This document shows, one piece after another, positions 54,315 through 63,862 of a stretch of DNA of 64,000 nt. The stretch's first letter is position 1. Every line of letters begins with the position of its first letter. The notes beneath the pieces were generated by a model. The model saw only the letters and a program-made list of their open reading frames with translations, had not been told where the DNA came from and did not search any database. The translations under genes were made by a program, and so were the position numbers. Origin of the DNA: an uncultured Comamonas sp. (GTDB taxonomy: Bacteria; Pseudomonadota; Gammaproteobacteria; Burkholderiales; Burkholderiaceae_C); NCBI GenBank assembly GCA_902175065.1, contig CABIIJ010000058.1:31849-95848 (forward strand), written 5' to 3'.

Positions 54315-55538
54315 ATGCACCCTCACGCCGAAACGCTATGGCGCGGGCCGCGCTGGACACTGGCCATCTTGCTGGCCGTGCTGGGCATGCTGGGCCCCTT
54401 CTCGATCGACACCTACCTGCCCGCCTTCTCGGGCATTGCCGCCTCGCTGCAGACCTCGCCGGTGCACATGCAGCAAACGCTGTCGGCCTACCTGTTCGGC
54501 TTTGCCTTCATGAACCTGTTTCACGGGGCGCTGGCCGACAGCTTTGGCCGCCGCCCGGTGATTTTGTGGGGGCTGCTGGCCTTCACCCTGGCCAGCGCCG
54601 GCTGCGCCCTGGCGCAGAACGTGACGCAACTCATCGTTTGCCGGGCGCTGCAAGGGCTGTCCTGCGGCGCTGGCGTGGTGGTTTCACGGGCCATCGTGCG
54701 CGACATGTTCCCCCACACCCAGGCGCAGAAGGTGATGAGCCAGATCACCATCTTCTTCGGCCTGGCCCCGGCAATTGCCCCCATCCTGGGCGGCTGGCTG
54801 TTCGTCGCCCTGGGCTGGCACAGCATTTTCTGGCTGCTGACCGCCATCGGGGCGGCCCTGTGGACGGTCAATTTCAAAGTGCTGCCCGAGTCCCTGCACC
54901 CCAGCCAGCGCCAGCCGTTCAACGTGCGCCACCTGCTCAGTGGCTATTGGGAGCTGTGTACCGATCCGCGCTTTCTGCTGCTGGCGCTGGCCAGCGGGGT
55001 GCCGTTCAACGGCATGTTCCTGTACGTGCTCTCGGCCCCGGCATTCCTGGGCGAGCTGCTGCACCTGGAGCCGACGCAGTTCTTCTGGCTGTTCGTGCTG
55101 AACATCGGCGGCATCATGGGCGGCGCCTGGGTCAGCGGCCAGCTGGCCGGGAAAATCGCGCCGAAGAAGCAGATCCGCCACGGCCTGCTCATCATGCTGG
55201 TGATCTCGCTGGTCAACCTCGGGGCGAACCTGCTGCTGCCCCTGCATCCCGGCTGGGCCATGCTGCCGATTGCGATTTTTTCCTTCGGCTGGGCGCTGAT
55301 GGTGCCGGTCGTCACCCTGCTGGTGCTGGATTTGTTCCCGCAGCGCCGGGGCATGGCCTCGTCCCTGCAGGCGGTGGTCGGCTCCACCGCCAACGGGCTG
55401 GTCGCCGGTCTGCTGGCGCCGCTGGTCATGCACTCGGCCATCGCGCTGGCCAGCGCCTCGCTGGGCTTGATGCTGATCGGCCTGGTTTCCTGGATCGTGT
55501 TGCACCAGCGCTGGCCGGAGATCGGGCGGGACAATTAA
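54315..55538 (+). CDS. Bcr/CflA family multidrug efflux MFS transporter
   Basis: LGPFSIDTYLPAFSGIAASLQTSPVHMQQTLSAYLFGFA; 12-TM pattern. Confidence 0.93.
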   Translation: MHPHAETLWRGPRWTLAILLAVLGMLGPFSIDTYLPAFSGIAASLQTSPVHMQQTLSAYLFGFAFMNLFHGALADSFGRRPVILWGLLAFTLASAGCALAQNVTQLIVCRALQGLSCGAGVVVSRAIVRDMFPHTQAQKVMSQITIFFGLAPAIAPILGGWLFVALGWHSIFWLLTAIGAALWTVNFKVLPESLHPSQRQPFNVRHLLSGYWELCTDPRFLLLALASGVPFNGMFLYVLSAPAFLGELLHLEPTQFFWLFVLNIGGIMGGAWVSGQLAGKIAPKKQIRHGLLIMLVISLVNLGANLLLPLHPGWAMLPIAIFSFGWALMVPVVTLLVLDLFPQRRGMASSLQAVVGSTANGLVAGLLAPLVMHSAIALASASLGLMLIGLVSWIVLHQRWPEIGRDN

Positions 55539-55543
55539 AAGAG

Positions 55544-55635
55544 TAGCTGCTTTCGCTTGTATTCATTGATCTTCAAAGATAAAACACTTTGAAATCAAAC
55601 AATAACAAGCGCAAGCAGCTATTGATTTTATTTAT
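55544..55635. repeat. Intergenic palindromic repeat, copy 8
   Basis: TAGCTGCTTTCGCTTGT/ACAAGCGCAAGCAGCTA (16/17), inner CTTCAAAG/CTTTGAA. Confidence 0.85.
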
Positions 55636-55660
55636 ACCTGCTGCTGGCCGTATCCCCTAA

Positions 55661-55822
55661 GAACCTGTTTACGATCTCAGCGCGAAGGGGTGCGGGATGC
55701 GGATCGGGATGGGCTGCAAGGCGCAAACCGCAGCGATAGCCGGAGCTATCGCGAGGATTTGCAACGCCGCAGAGCGCCCGAGGCCGCGACTGCACACCCG
55801 CGTGGAGATCGTAAACAGGTTC
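55661..55822. mobile_element. 162 bp MITE-like element
   Basis: Perfect 18 bp TIRs GAACCTGTTTACGATCTC ... GAGATCGTAAACAGGTTC, flanked by TAA (55658-55660 and 55823-55825); internal hairpin GCGATAGC-CGGA-GCTATCGC. Confidence 0.85.
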
Positions 55823-55849
55823 TAACAGCCAGGCAGCAAAACAGCACCG

Positions 55850-56443
55850 TTACCCGGCCAGCTTTCCCGCCACTTCCACCAGCCGTTTCGCCTGGTGCCC
55901 GATCGAAGCCTGCACCTCCGACGTGAATTCCGCTCCCTGGGTATGGCTGTACCCATAGGGATTGCCGCCGGTTTTGAAGATCGCCGGGTCGGTAAACCCC
56001 GGGGCCACGATGATGCTGCCCCAGTGCATGGCGGAGTAATAGAAGGTCAGCAGCGTCGACTCCTGCCCGCCATGCGCGTTTTGCGCCGAGGTCATGGCCG
56101 ACACTGCCTTGTTCGCCAGACCGCCCTTGGCCCAGAAACCGCCCAGCGTGTCGATGAAGGCCCGCATCTGGCTGGCCATGCCGCCAAAGCGCGTGGGGGC
56201 GCTGAACAGATAGGCGTCGGCCCATTCCATATCGGCCACGGTGGCGGTGGGGATATGGGCCATGGCGTCCGCCTGGGCCTTCCAGGCCGCTTGCCCCTCC
56301 ACCACGGCAGCAGGGACGGTTTCCGCGACTTTCAAGAGCCGCACTTCCGCGCCTGCAGCCTTGGCCGCTTCGGCAGCGATGCTGGCCATTTGGTAGTTGG
56401 TGCCATAGGTGGAGTAATAGACCACTGCAAGTTTGACGCTCAT
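55850..56443 (-). CDS. wrbA: NAD(P)H:quinone oxidoreductase, WrbA family
   Basis: [62 protein letters not shown]. Confidence 0.95.
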   Translation of the reverse strand: MSVKLAVVYYSTYGTNYQMASIAAEAAKAAGAEVRLLKVAETVPAAVVEGQAAWKAQADAMAHIPTATVADMEWADAYLFSAPTRFGGMASQMRAFIDTLGGFWAKGGLANKAVSAMTSAQNAHGGQESTLLTFYYSAMHWGSIIVAPGFTDPAIFKTGGNPYGYSHTQGAEFTSEVQASIGHQAKRLVEVAGKLAG

Positions 56444-56474
56444 GAGAACCTCCTGGGGTGAAAAAACCCGGTCA

Positions 56475-57125
56475 TCATCGCCCGGCCTGTGCGGCAGGGC
56501 AAGCCGGACTGCCCAGCAACCGGGCCACGCGCTGGCGCAGCAGGGGCAGCAGCTCCGCCTCCAGCCAGGGGTGGCGTTGGAGCCAGCCGTTGTTGCGCGG
56601 GCTGGGGTGGGGCAGGACGATGGTGCTGGGCAGTTCGGCCAAATCCTTGCCGCGCAATCCTTCGACGGCCCGGGTGATGTTGCGCGGCGCCCGGGGCAGA
56701 TGCCAGGCCAGGGCGTACTGGCCCAGGACGATGGTCAGCGCCACCTGCGGCATCCGCTCCAGCAGCGGCTGGCGCCAGGTGGAGGCACATTCGGGGCGCG
56801 GCGGCAGATCGCCCGATGGGCCGGTGCCGGGGTAGCAAAAACCCATGGGCACCAGCGCCACCTGGTGCGGGTCGTAGAACTGCGCAGGCGTCAGGCCCAA
56901 CCAGGCACGCAGGCGCCGGCCGCTGGCATCGTCGAACGGAATCCCGCTGGCGTGAACTTTGCGCCCCGGCGCCTGCCCGGCAATCAGGATGCGGGCGCTG
57001 CGGCCCGCCTGCAGCACCGGGCGCGGGCCCAGCGGCAGGTGTGCGGCGCACAGGGTGCAGGAGCGCACGCGGCCCAGCAGGGTGTCCAGGCCTTGCTCTG
57101 GAGGGGTGAAATAAAACGCATCCAT
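56475..57125 (-). CDS. Uracil-DNA glycosylase family protein
   Basis: [48 protein letters not shown]. Confidence 0.9.
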   Translation of the reverse strand: MDAFYFTPPEQGLDTLLGRVRSCTLCAAHLPLGPRPVLQAGRSARILIAGQAPGRKVHASGIPFDDASGRRLRAWLGLTPAQFYDPHQVALVPMGFCYPGTGPSGDLPPRPECASTWRQPLLERMPQVALTIVLGQYALAWHLPRAPRNITRAVEGLRGKDLAELPSTIVLPHPSPRNNGWLQRHPWLEAELLPLLRQRVARLLGSPACPAAQAGR

Positions 57126-57181
57126 GGCCCCAGTGTAGGAAGCACCCGGCGTGCCGCCACAGGCGCTAGGATGGCAGCCCT

Positions 57182-58498
57182 ATGGCAAACACTGCTTCTT
57201 CCTTGCACCAACCGCTGGCCGAGCGCCTGCGCCCGCATTCCCTGGCCGAGGTCATCGGCCAGCAGCATGTGCTGGGGCCGGGAATGCCGCTGCGCCTGGC
57301 GTTCGAGTCCGGGCAGCCGCACAGCTGCATCCTGTGGGGGCCGCCCGGCGTGGGCAAGACGACGATTGCCCGGCTGATGGCGCAGGCTTTCGACGCCCAG
57401 TTCATCGCCATCAGCGCGGTACTGGGCGGCGTCAAGGACATCCGCGAAGCCGTGGAACAGGCCCAGGCCGCCGCCAGGGGCCTGATGCCGCAGCGCACGA
57501 TCGTCTTCGTCGACGAAGTGCACCGTTTCAACAAAAGCCAGCAGGATGCCTTTTTGCCCCATGTGGAAAGCGGTTTGTTCACCTTTGTCGGGGCGACGAC
57601 GGAAAACCCGTCGTTCGAGGTCAATTCCGCCTTGCTCTCGCGCTCGGTGGTCTACGTCCTGCAGGCCTTGACGGCGCAGGATCTGGAGCAGATCGTCGCC
57701 AAGGCGCAGGCCGTGCAGGCGCTGCCGGCAATCGACCAGGAGGCCGTGCAGACGCTGGTGGCGTATGCCGATGGCGATGCCCGGCGGCTGCTCAATACGC
57801 TGGAAACCCTGGCGACCAGCGCCCGGCAAGCGGGCATCGCGGAAATCACCACGGCCTGGCTGCAGCAGGTGCTGGGCCAGCAGCTGCGCCGCTACGACAA
57901 GGGTGGCGAGCAGTTCTACGACACCATCAGCGCCCTGCACAAAAGCGTGCGCGGCTCCGACCCGGACGCGGCGCTGTACTGGCTGGTGCGGATGCTGGAT
58001 GGCGGGGCCGATCCCAAATACCTGGCCCGGCGCATCGTGCGCATGGCCTGGGAGGACATCGGCCTGGCCGACCCCCGGGCCCTGCAAATCACCAACGAGG
58101 CGGCGCAGACCTACGAGCGCCTGGGCAGCCCCGAGGGCGAGCTGGCCCTGGCGCAGGCCGTGCTGTACCTGGCTGCGGCCCCCAAGAGCAATGCCGGCTA
58201 TGTGGCCTACAAACGCGCCCGCGCCCTGGTGCAAAGCGATGGCAGCCGTCCGGTGCCGCTGCATTTGCGCAATGCGCCGACCAGGCTGATGCAGCAACTG
58301 GACTACGGCAAGGGCTACCGCTACGCGCACGACGAGCCCGATGGCTTTGCCGCCGGGGAAAATTACTTCCCCGAGGGGCTGGAGCGGCCCGTGCTGTACG
58401 AACCCGTGCCGCGCGGGCTGGAAATCAGGATTGGCGAGAAGCTGCAGGCGCTGCGCCAGCGCAATGCCCAGACGCAGCAAGACCTTGCGCAAGAGTGA
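57182..58498 (+). CDS. rarA: Replication-associated recombination protein A (MgsA/RarA AAA+ ATPase)
   Basis: PLAERLRPHSLAEVIGQQHVLGPG; GPPGVGKTTIARLMA; NPSFEVNSALLSRSVVYVL. Confidence 0.96.
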   Translation: MANTASSLHQPLAERLRPHSLAEVIGQQHVLGPGMPLRLAFESGQPHSCILWGPPGVGKTTIARLMAQAFDAQFIAISAVLGGVKDIREAVEQAQAAARGLMPQRTIVFVDEVHRFNKSQQDAFLPHVESGLFTFVGATTENPSFEVNSALLSRSVVYVLQALTAQDLEQIVAKAQAVQALPAIDQEAVQTLVAYADGDARRLLNTLETLATSARQAGIAEITTAWLQQVLGQQLRRYDKGGEQFYDTISALHKSVRGSDPDAALYWLVRMLDGGADPKYLARRIVRMAWEDIGLADPRALQITNEAAQTYERLGSPEGELALAQAVLYLAAAPKSNAGYVAYKRARALVQSDGSRPVPLHLRNAPTRLMQQLDYGKGYRYAHDEPDGFAAGENYFPEGLERPVLYEPVPRGLEIRIGEKLQALRQRNAQTQQDLAQE

Positions 58499-58667
58499 AA
58501 GCAGGGAGGGAGGGCTTCGCGCTTTGGCATGGCTTGCGTGCCTCGTTGCGATGAAACAACAAGTAATGAAAAAACATCAACTTTTTCGCATCAACTTTCT
58601 AAGTTTTTGATTTCTAGAAAAAAACTCCCCAAAACCCACTTCTTTCCAACCCGCTTTTCCACGTTGT

Positions 58668-58685
58668 CCTAGGGTTATGCCTAGG
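58668..58685. promoter_or_regulatory. Candidate dyad CCTAGG-N6-CCTAGG upstream of the DUF47-pit operon
   Basis: Two CCTAGG palindromes 6 bp apart, just downstream of an AT-rich pocket in a long intergenic region. Confidence 0.3.
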
Positions 58686-58895
58686 CAGCTCCCCGGGGGA
58701 GGCACCGCTGTCGTGGAAAATTGCGGCACTTGGCGGGCCCGCACATCGTGCGGGCCTGGCTTTATATCCGGGCCGTTGGCGCCGGCGCAGGTTGTTCATG
58801 GCGCTGGCACGGCGGTGCAAACGTGACTGGTGTGCTTCATGCGTGAAGGGCACGCCGGGTTCAATGTCTTACGCAATCCATCCGAAGGAGCGTTC

Positions 58896-59543
58896 ATGCT
58901 GTTTGGCAAGCTGTTGCCGCGCGAAGGCAATTTTTTCGAAATGTTCAACCAGCATGCCCAGCGCATCGTGGAAGCGGCACAAGCCTTCTCTGAATTGGTT
59001 GCCAATTACGCCGACGTGGCGCTGCGCGAAAAATTCAACCAGGCCGTCGACGAGGCCGAGCAGGCGGCCGACCGCGTCACCGACGAGGTCAACCGCACCC
59101 TGCACCAGACCTTCATCACCCCCCTGGACCGCGAGCACATCCACACCCTGATCGACACCATGGACGACGTGGCCGACCTGATCCAGGACTGCGCCGACAC
59201 CATGTTCCTGTACGACGTGCGCGTCATGACCCCCGAGGTGGTGCAACTGACCGAACTGAACGTGCGCTGCTGCGAAATCGTGCGCGACGTGGTCAAGCTG
59301 CTCGACCGGGTGAGCGATGCCAAAACCGCCGAGGCCGCGCTCAAGCTGTGCAACCAGATCGACACCTTCGAATCCGATGCCGACCGCGTGCTGCGCTCGG
59401 CCGTGAGCAAGCTGTTCCGCGAGGAGCAGGACATGCGCGAACTGCTCAAGCTCAAGGTGCTCTACGAGCTGATGGAATCGGTCACCGACAAATGCGAAGA
59501 CGTCGCCAAGGTCGTCGAAGGCATCGTGCTGGAAAACTCGTAA
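58896..59543 (+). CDS. DUF47 family protein (PhoU-like Pit accessory protein)
   Basis: FGKLLPREGNFFEMFNQHAQRIVEAAQAFSELV; directly upstream of pit. Confidence 0.94.
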   Translation: MLFGKLLPREGNFFEMFNQHAQRIVEAAQAFSELVANYADVALREKFNQAVDEAEQAADRVTDEVNRTLHQTFITPLDREHIHTLIDTMDDVADLIQDCADTMFLYDVRVMTPEVVQLTELNVRCCEIVRDVVKLLDRVSDAKTAEAALKLCNQIDTFESDADRVLRSAVSKLFREEQDMRELLKLKVLYELMESVTDKCEDVAKVVEGIVLENS

Positions 59544-59576
59544 ACCTTTCCCTTTTCAAGCAAAGAAACTCCTGAC

Positions 59577-60587
59577 ATGGAACCCGTACAAGCTGCCCTG
59601 TGGGTGGTGATCCTGCTGGTGGCAATGGCCTTGGTGTTTGACTTCATGAACGGGTTTCATGACGCCGCCAACTCGATTGCCACGGTTGTCTCCACCGGCG
59701 TGCTCAAACCGACCCATGCGGTGCTTTTTGCCGCATTTTTCAACGTTGCTGCGGTGTTCGTGTTTCACCTCAGCGTTGCCGCCACCGTCGGCAAGGGGAT
59801 CATCGAGGCCGACATGGTCGGCACCCACGTCGTCTTTGGCGCCTTGGTCGGCGCCATCGTGTGGAACGTCATCACCTGGTACTACGGCATCCCGTCCAGC
59901 TCCTCGCACGCCCTGATCGGCGGCCTGGTCGGCGCCGGGCTGGCCAAAGGCGGCTTCAGCGCGTTGATCGCCAGCGGGATCCTGAAGACCGTGGCATTCA
60001 TCGTCATCTCGCCGCTGCTGGGCTATCTGTTCGGCTCGCTGATGATGGTCGCCGTCGCCTGGATCTTCCGCCGCGCCAGGCCGGGGCGGGTCGACGGCCT
60101 GTTCCGCAAGCTGCAGCTCGTTTCGGCCGGCGCCTACTCCCTGGGCCACGGCGGCAACGATGCGCAAAAGACCATCGGCATCATCTGGCTGCTGCTGATC
60201 GCCACGGGCTATGCCTCGGGCAGCGACAGCGTGCCGCCCACCTGGGTCATCATCAGCTGCTACGCCGCCATTGGCTGCGGCACCATGTTCGGCGGCTGGC
60301 GCATCGTCAAGACCATGGGGCAGAAAATCACCAAGCTCAAACCCGTGGGCGGCTTCTGCGCCGAATCGGGCGGGGCCATCACCCTGTTCGCCGCCACCGT
60401 CATGGGGGTGCCGGTATCGACGACGCACACCATTACCGGGGCCATCGTCGGGGTGGGCTCCACCCAGCGGGCCAGCGCCGTGCGCTGGGGCGTGGCGGGC
60501 AACATCATCTGGGCCTGGATTCTGACGATTCCGGCCAGCGCCCTCGTCGCTGCCGTGGCCTACTGGGTCAGCCTGCAACTCTATTAA
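59577..60587 (+). CDS. pit: Inorganic phosphate transporter, PiT family
   Basis: DFMNGFHDAANSIATVVSTGVLKP; HGGNDAQKTIGIIWLLL. Confidence 0.96.
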   Translation: MEPVQAALWVVILLVAMALVFDFMNGFHDAANSIATVVSTGVLKPTHAVLFAAFFNVAAVFVFHLSVAATVGKGIIEADMVGTHVVFGALVGAIVWNVITWYYGIPSSSSHALIGGLVGAGLAKGGFSALIASGILKTVAFIVISPLLGYLFGSLMMVAVAWIFRRARPGRVDGLFRKLQLVSAGAYSLGHGGNDAQKTIGIIWLLLIATGYASGSDSVPPTWVIISCYAAIGCGTMFGGWRIVKTMGQKITKLKPVGGFCAESGGAITLFAATVMGVPVSTTHTITGAIVGVGSTQRASAVRWGVAGNIIWAWILTIPASALVAAVAYWVSLQLY

Positions 60588-60593
60588 AAAAGA

Positions 60594-60677
60594 AGCTTTC
60601 TCCGCCTGCCACACAAGGGTTTCAGACTGTTTTCACCCTGAAACCCTTGTGAATGAAGCGGAAACAGCTCTCTTTTC
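60594..60677. repeat. Intergenic palindromic repeat, copy 9
   Basis: Perfect 14 bp inner arms CACAAGGGTTTCAG/CTGAAACCCTTGTG; outer AGCTTTCTCCGC/GCGGAAACAGCT. Confidence 0.85.
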
Positions 60678-60812
60678 ATGACCAGTCCCGCTTTCTTATT
60701 TTCTGTATAATCACGCGCTTTCGGCGTGTCGCTGGCCGGGTGGCCATGTCGCGTGTCTCAAACGTCGTGAAAATCAACTGCAGTGCAACTGCAACCACCC
60801 GAAGGAATAACC

Positions 60813-61067
60813 ATGGTCGTCATTCGACTCTCCCGCAGCGGCTCCAAGGCCCGCCCGTTCTTCAACATCGTTGCTGCCGACAAGCGCGTGCGCCGCGACG
60901 GCGCTTTCATCGAGCGTCTGGGCTTCTACAACCCCAACGCCCGTGGCGCTGAAGAAGGCCTGCGTCTGGCACTGGATCGCGTGGCCTACTGGAAGAGCGT
61001 CGGTGCCCAGGCATCGGACACTGCCGAGCGTCTGATCAAGCAAGCTGCTGCCAAGGTCGCTGCCTAA
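60813..61067 (+). CDS. rpsP: 30S ribosomal protein S16
   Basis: [41 protein letters not shown]. Confidence 0.98.
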   Translation: MVVIRLSRSGSKARPFFNIVAADKRVRRDGAFIERLGFYNPNARGAEEGLRLALDRVAYWKSVGAQASDTAERLIKQAAAKVAA

Positions 61068-61089
61068 ACTGCGCTCCTGCCGCAAGCCG

Positions 61090-61122
61090 GGCTCCGTTAG
61101 CATGTCTGACGGAGCCTTTTTT
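61090..61122 (+). terminator. Hairpin with T run between rpsP and rimM (terminator/attenuator)
   Basis: GGCTCCGT-TAGCATGTCTG-ACGGAGCC-TTTTTT, T run abuts ATG at 61123. Confidence 0.8.
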
Positions 61123-61713
61123 ATGGATTCAATTTTGACGACTATGCCCGAGCTGCCCCTGTTGCCTGCCACCGACCTGCCCAGCGATGCCATTGAAGTC
61201 GGCCGCATTGCCGATGCCTGGGGCATCAAAGGCTGGTTCAAAGTCATCGCCTTCAGCGCCGATCCGCAGGCGCTGATGGCGGCCCCGCAATGGTTTTTGC
61301 AGCCGGCAGAAAAAGGCGCAAAAACCTTCACCGGCACAGTCACCCTGCCCGTCAAGCAAATCCGCTGGCATGGCGACGGGCTGGTGGCCACCAGCCCCGA
61401 GGTGGCCAGCCGCGACCAGGCCGAAGCGCTGCGCGGCGCCCGCATCTTCGTGGCCCGCGAACATTTTCCCCAGGCCGAGGACGGCGAGTATTACTGGGTC
61501 GATTTATTGGGTTTGCAGGTGCGCAACCGCGAAGGCCTCGCCCTGGGCGTCGTGAAAGACTTGCTGGCCACCGGCCCGCAAACCGTGCTGGTGCTGGAAC
61601 AGGAAATGGACGGCAAGCCCGTGGAGCGCATGATTCCCTTCGTCGATGCCTACATCGACAGCGTCGATCTGCCCGGCAAGACCATCGTGGCCGACTGGCA
61701 GCCGGATTACTGA
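61123..61713 (+). CDS. rimM: Ribosome maturation factor RimM (start 61123 or 61144)
   Basis: [42 protein letters not shown]. Confidence 0.94.
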   Translation: MDSILTTMPELPLLPATDLPSDAIEVGRIADAWGIKGWFKVIAFSADPQALMAAPQWFLQPAEKGAKTFTGTVTLPVKQIRWHGDGLVATSPEVASRDQAEALRGARIFVAREHFPQAEDGEYYWVDLLGLQVRNREGLALGVVKDLLATGPQTVLVLEQEMDGKPVERMIPFVDAYIDSVDLPGKTIVADWQPDY

Positions 61714-61741
61714 TTGCGGACGACGAACACCCTGCCCGGCC

Positions 61742-62527
61742 ATGCGCTTTGACATCCTGACCCTGTTCCCGCAGATGTTCGCCCCGTTCCTGGACAACGG
61801 GGTGACGCGCCGCGCCTTCGCCAGCGGCCAGGTACAGGTGCGGCTGTGGAACCCGCGCGACTTTGCCGAAGGCAACTACCGCCGCGTCGATGACCGCCCC
61901 TTCGGCGGCGGCCCCGGCATGGTCATGCTGGCCGAACCCTTGCAGCGCTGCCTGGATGCCGCCCGGCAGGATCGGGCGCAAGCGGGCGAGACGACTGCCG
62001 CCCCGGTGGTGCTGTTCTCCCCCATCGGCGAGGTGCTGCACCACGATGCCGTGGCCCGGTGGGCCGAAAGTGCCGGGGCGATCTTGCTGTGCGGGCGCTA
62101 CGAAGGCATGGACCAGCGCTTTATCGACGCCAACGTCACGCACCAGATCAGCCTGGGCGATTTCATCCTCTCCGGCGGCGAACTGGCGGCGCTGGTGCTG
62201 CTGGACGCGGTCACGCGCCTGCAGCCCGGGGTTTTGCACGATGCCGGCAGCTTTCAGCAGGACAGTTTCAACCCGGCGCTCGACGGCCTGCTGGACTGCC
62301 CGCACTACACCCGCCCCGAAGTCTGGCAGGGCCAGGGCGTGCCGGCGCCGCTGCTGTCCGGCCACCATGCGCAGATCGAGCGCTGGCGGCGCGAGCAAAG
62401 CCTGCTGCTGACGGCCCGCCAGCGCCCGCAACTGCTGCAGCAGGCCCGCAGCCAGGGGCGCTTGACGGCGCAGGACGAGGCGTTTCTGCGCACCCAGGCG
62501 GCCAGCCCGCCCCCGACTTCCGGGTAG
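61742..62527 (+). CDS. trmD: tRNA (guanine-N1-)-methyltransferase
   Basis: [56 protein letters not shown]. Confidence 0.97.
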   Translation: MRFDILTLFPQMFAPFLDNGVTRRAFASGQVQVRLWNPRDFAEGNYRRVDDRPFGGGPGMVMLAEPLQRCLDAARQDRAQAGETTAAPVVLFSPIGEVLHHDAVARWAESAGAILLCGRYEGMDQRFIDANVTHQISLGDFILSGGELAALVLLDAVTRLQPGVLHDAGSFQQDSFNPALDGLLDCPHYTRPEVWQGQGVPAPLLSGHHAQIERWRREQSLLLTARQRPQLLQQARSQGRLTAQDEAFLRTQAASPPPTSG

Positions 62528-62674
62528 TTGCCGACAAAATCCTGCGCGGTTATAATCGCGGGTTCTTTGATCCTCTATCCGGCCGCTGGATTCTTGATTT
62601 GTATCGCTCCAGCCTATGGCGTCAATCCCGACGCTTGCCAATTTCGGCGCGGTTACGATCAATGTGGATGAACC

Positions 62675-63067
62675 ATGAATCTGCTGCAAACCCTTGAGCA
62701 AGAAGAAATTGCTCGTTTGAACAAAGAAATCCCCGACTTCAACCCCGGCGACACCGTGATCGTCAGCGTGAACGTGGTCGAAGGCAGCCGCAAGCGCGTC
62801 CAGGCCTACGAAGGCGTGGTGATCGCCAAGCGCAACCGTGGCCTGAACAGCGGCTTCATCGTGCGCAAGATCTCCAACGGCGAAGGCGTGGAACGTACCT
62901 TCCAGACCTACTCGCCCCTGATCGCCAAGATCGAAGTCAAACGCCGTGGCGACGTGCGCCGCGCCAAGCTGTACTACCTGCGCGGCCTGACCGGCAAGAA
63001 AGCCCGTATCAAGGAAAAGCTGCCCCAGCGCAAGGCCGCCGTGGCTGCTCCGGCCGCTGCCGAGTAA
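62675..63067 (+). CDS. rplS: 50S ribosomal protein L19
   Basis: [48 protein letters not shown]. Confidence 0.98.
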   Translation: MNLLQTLEQEEIARLNKEIPDFNPGDTVIVSVNVVEGSRKRVQAYEGVVIAKRNRGLNSGFIVRKISNGEGVERTFQTYSPLIAKIEVKRRGDVRRAKLYYLRGLTGKKARIKEKLPQRKAAVAAPAAAE

Positions 63068-63109
63068 GCGCACAACCGCCCTGCCGGATACGGCAGGGCG
63101 CAACCGGCC

Positions 63110-63147
63110 AAAAGCCGCTACAGTTTTGCTGTGGCGGCTTTTTTGTT
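63110..63147 (+). terminator. Intrinsic terminator after rplS
   Basis: AAAAGCCGCTACAG...CTGTGGCGGCTTTTTT; preceded by a second hairpin GCCCTGCCG-GATA-CGGCAGGGC at 63078-63099. Confidence 0.85.
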
Positions 63148-63154
63148 TTAGTGC

Positions 63155-63862
63155 ATGTCTTCTTCGTCCCAACGCTTTCAGCGCCCGGTGGGCATCCCCT
63201 CGTTCGATCCCCGGCAAGTGCCGGTGTACGGGCGTGATGTCCATTTGCCGGCCGTGCCGGTGCAGGCCCAAACCGTGCAGGCCGTGCGCCAGCGCTTTGC
63301 CCGGCCTCCCGCCTGGCAGCCCGAGCTGCGCGGCGAGCCGGCCTTTACCCAACGCCCCATGGCCGCTGCGGCGGTGCTTTTGCCTCTGGTGCAGCGGCAG
63401 GAGGGACTGACCATGCTGCTGACCCAGCGCAGCGAGCAGCTCTCCAGCCATTCCGGCCAGATCGCCTTCCCCGGTGGACGCACCGACCCTGAAGACCCGG
63501 ATGCGGTGGCCACCGCCTTGCGCGAAGCCTGGGAGGAAGTCGGCCTGGCTCCGCAGCATGCCCAGGTGCTGGGCAGCTTGCCGGTGTATACCACCGGCTC
63601 GGCGTACAACGTCACCCCGGTGGTGGCGCTGGTGCCGCCGCAGCCGCTGGCGCCCAATCCGCAGGAAGTCGCCCAGGTGTTCGAAGTGCCGCTGGCCTTC
63701 ATCCTGGACCCGGCCAACCACCAGCGCCATCGCCTGTTCTGGCAGGGGCGCGAGCGCGAATGGTTTGCCATGCCCTACCACGACCCCCAGGGGGCAGAGC
63801 ACTTCATCTGGGGCGCAACGGCGGGCATGTTGCGCAACTTCTACCGGTTCATGGCGGCATAA
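63155..63862 (+). CDS. NUDIX hydrolase (CoA pyrophosphatase-like)
   Basis: GQIAFPGGRTDPEDPDAVATALREAWEEVGL NUDIX box. Confidence 0.93.
   Translation: MSSSSQRFQRPVGIPSFDPRQVPVYGRDVHLPAVPVQAQTVQAVRQRFARPPAWQPELRGEPAFTQRPMAAAAVLLPLVQRQEGLTMLLTQRSEQLSSHSGQIAFPGGRTDPEDPDAVATALREAWEEVGLAPQHAQVLGSLPVYTTGSAYNVTPVVALVPPQPLAPNPQEVAQVFEVPLAFILDPANHQRHRLFWQGREREWFAMPYHDPQGAEHFIWGATAGMLRNFYRFMAA

Noticed and set aside
55690-55926. 78 aa ORF spanning the MITE-like element
   Set aside because: Crosses the TIR boundary into wrbA 3' end and has no protein-like features.
58575-58598. Direct repeats upstream of DUF47-pit as a classical Pho box
   Set aside because: Repeat spacing is 14 bp rather than 11 and the sequence does not match CTGTCAT; kept only as a candidate regulatory region.
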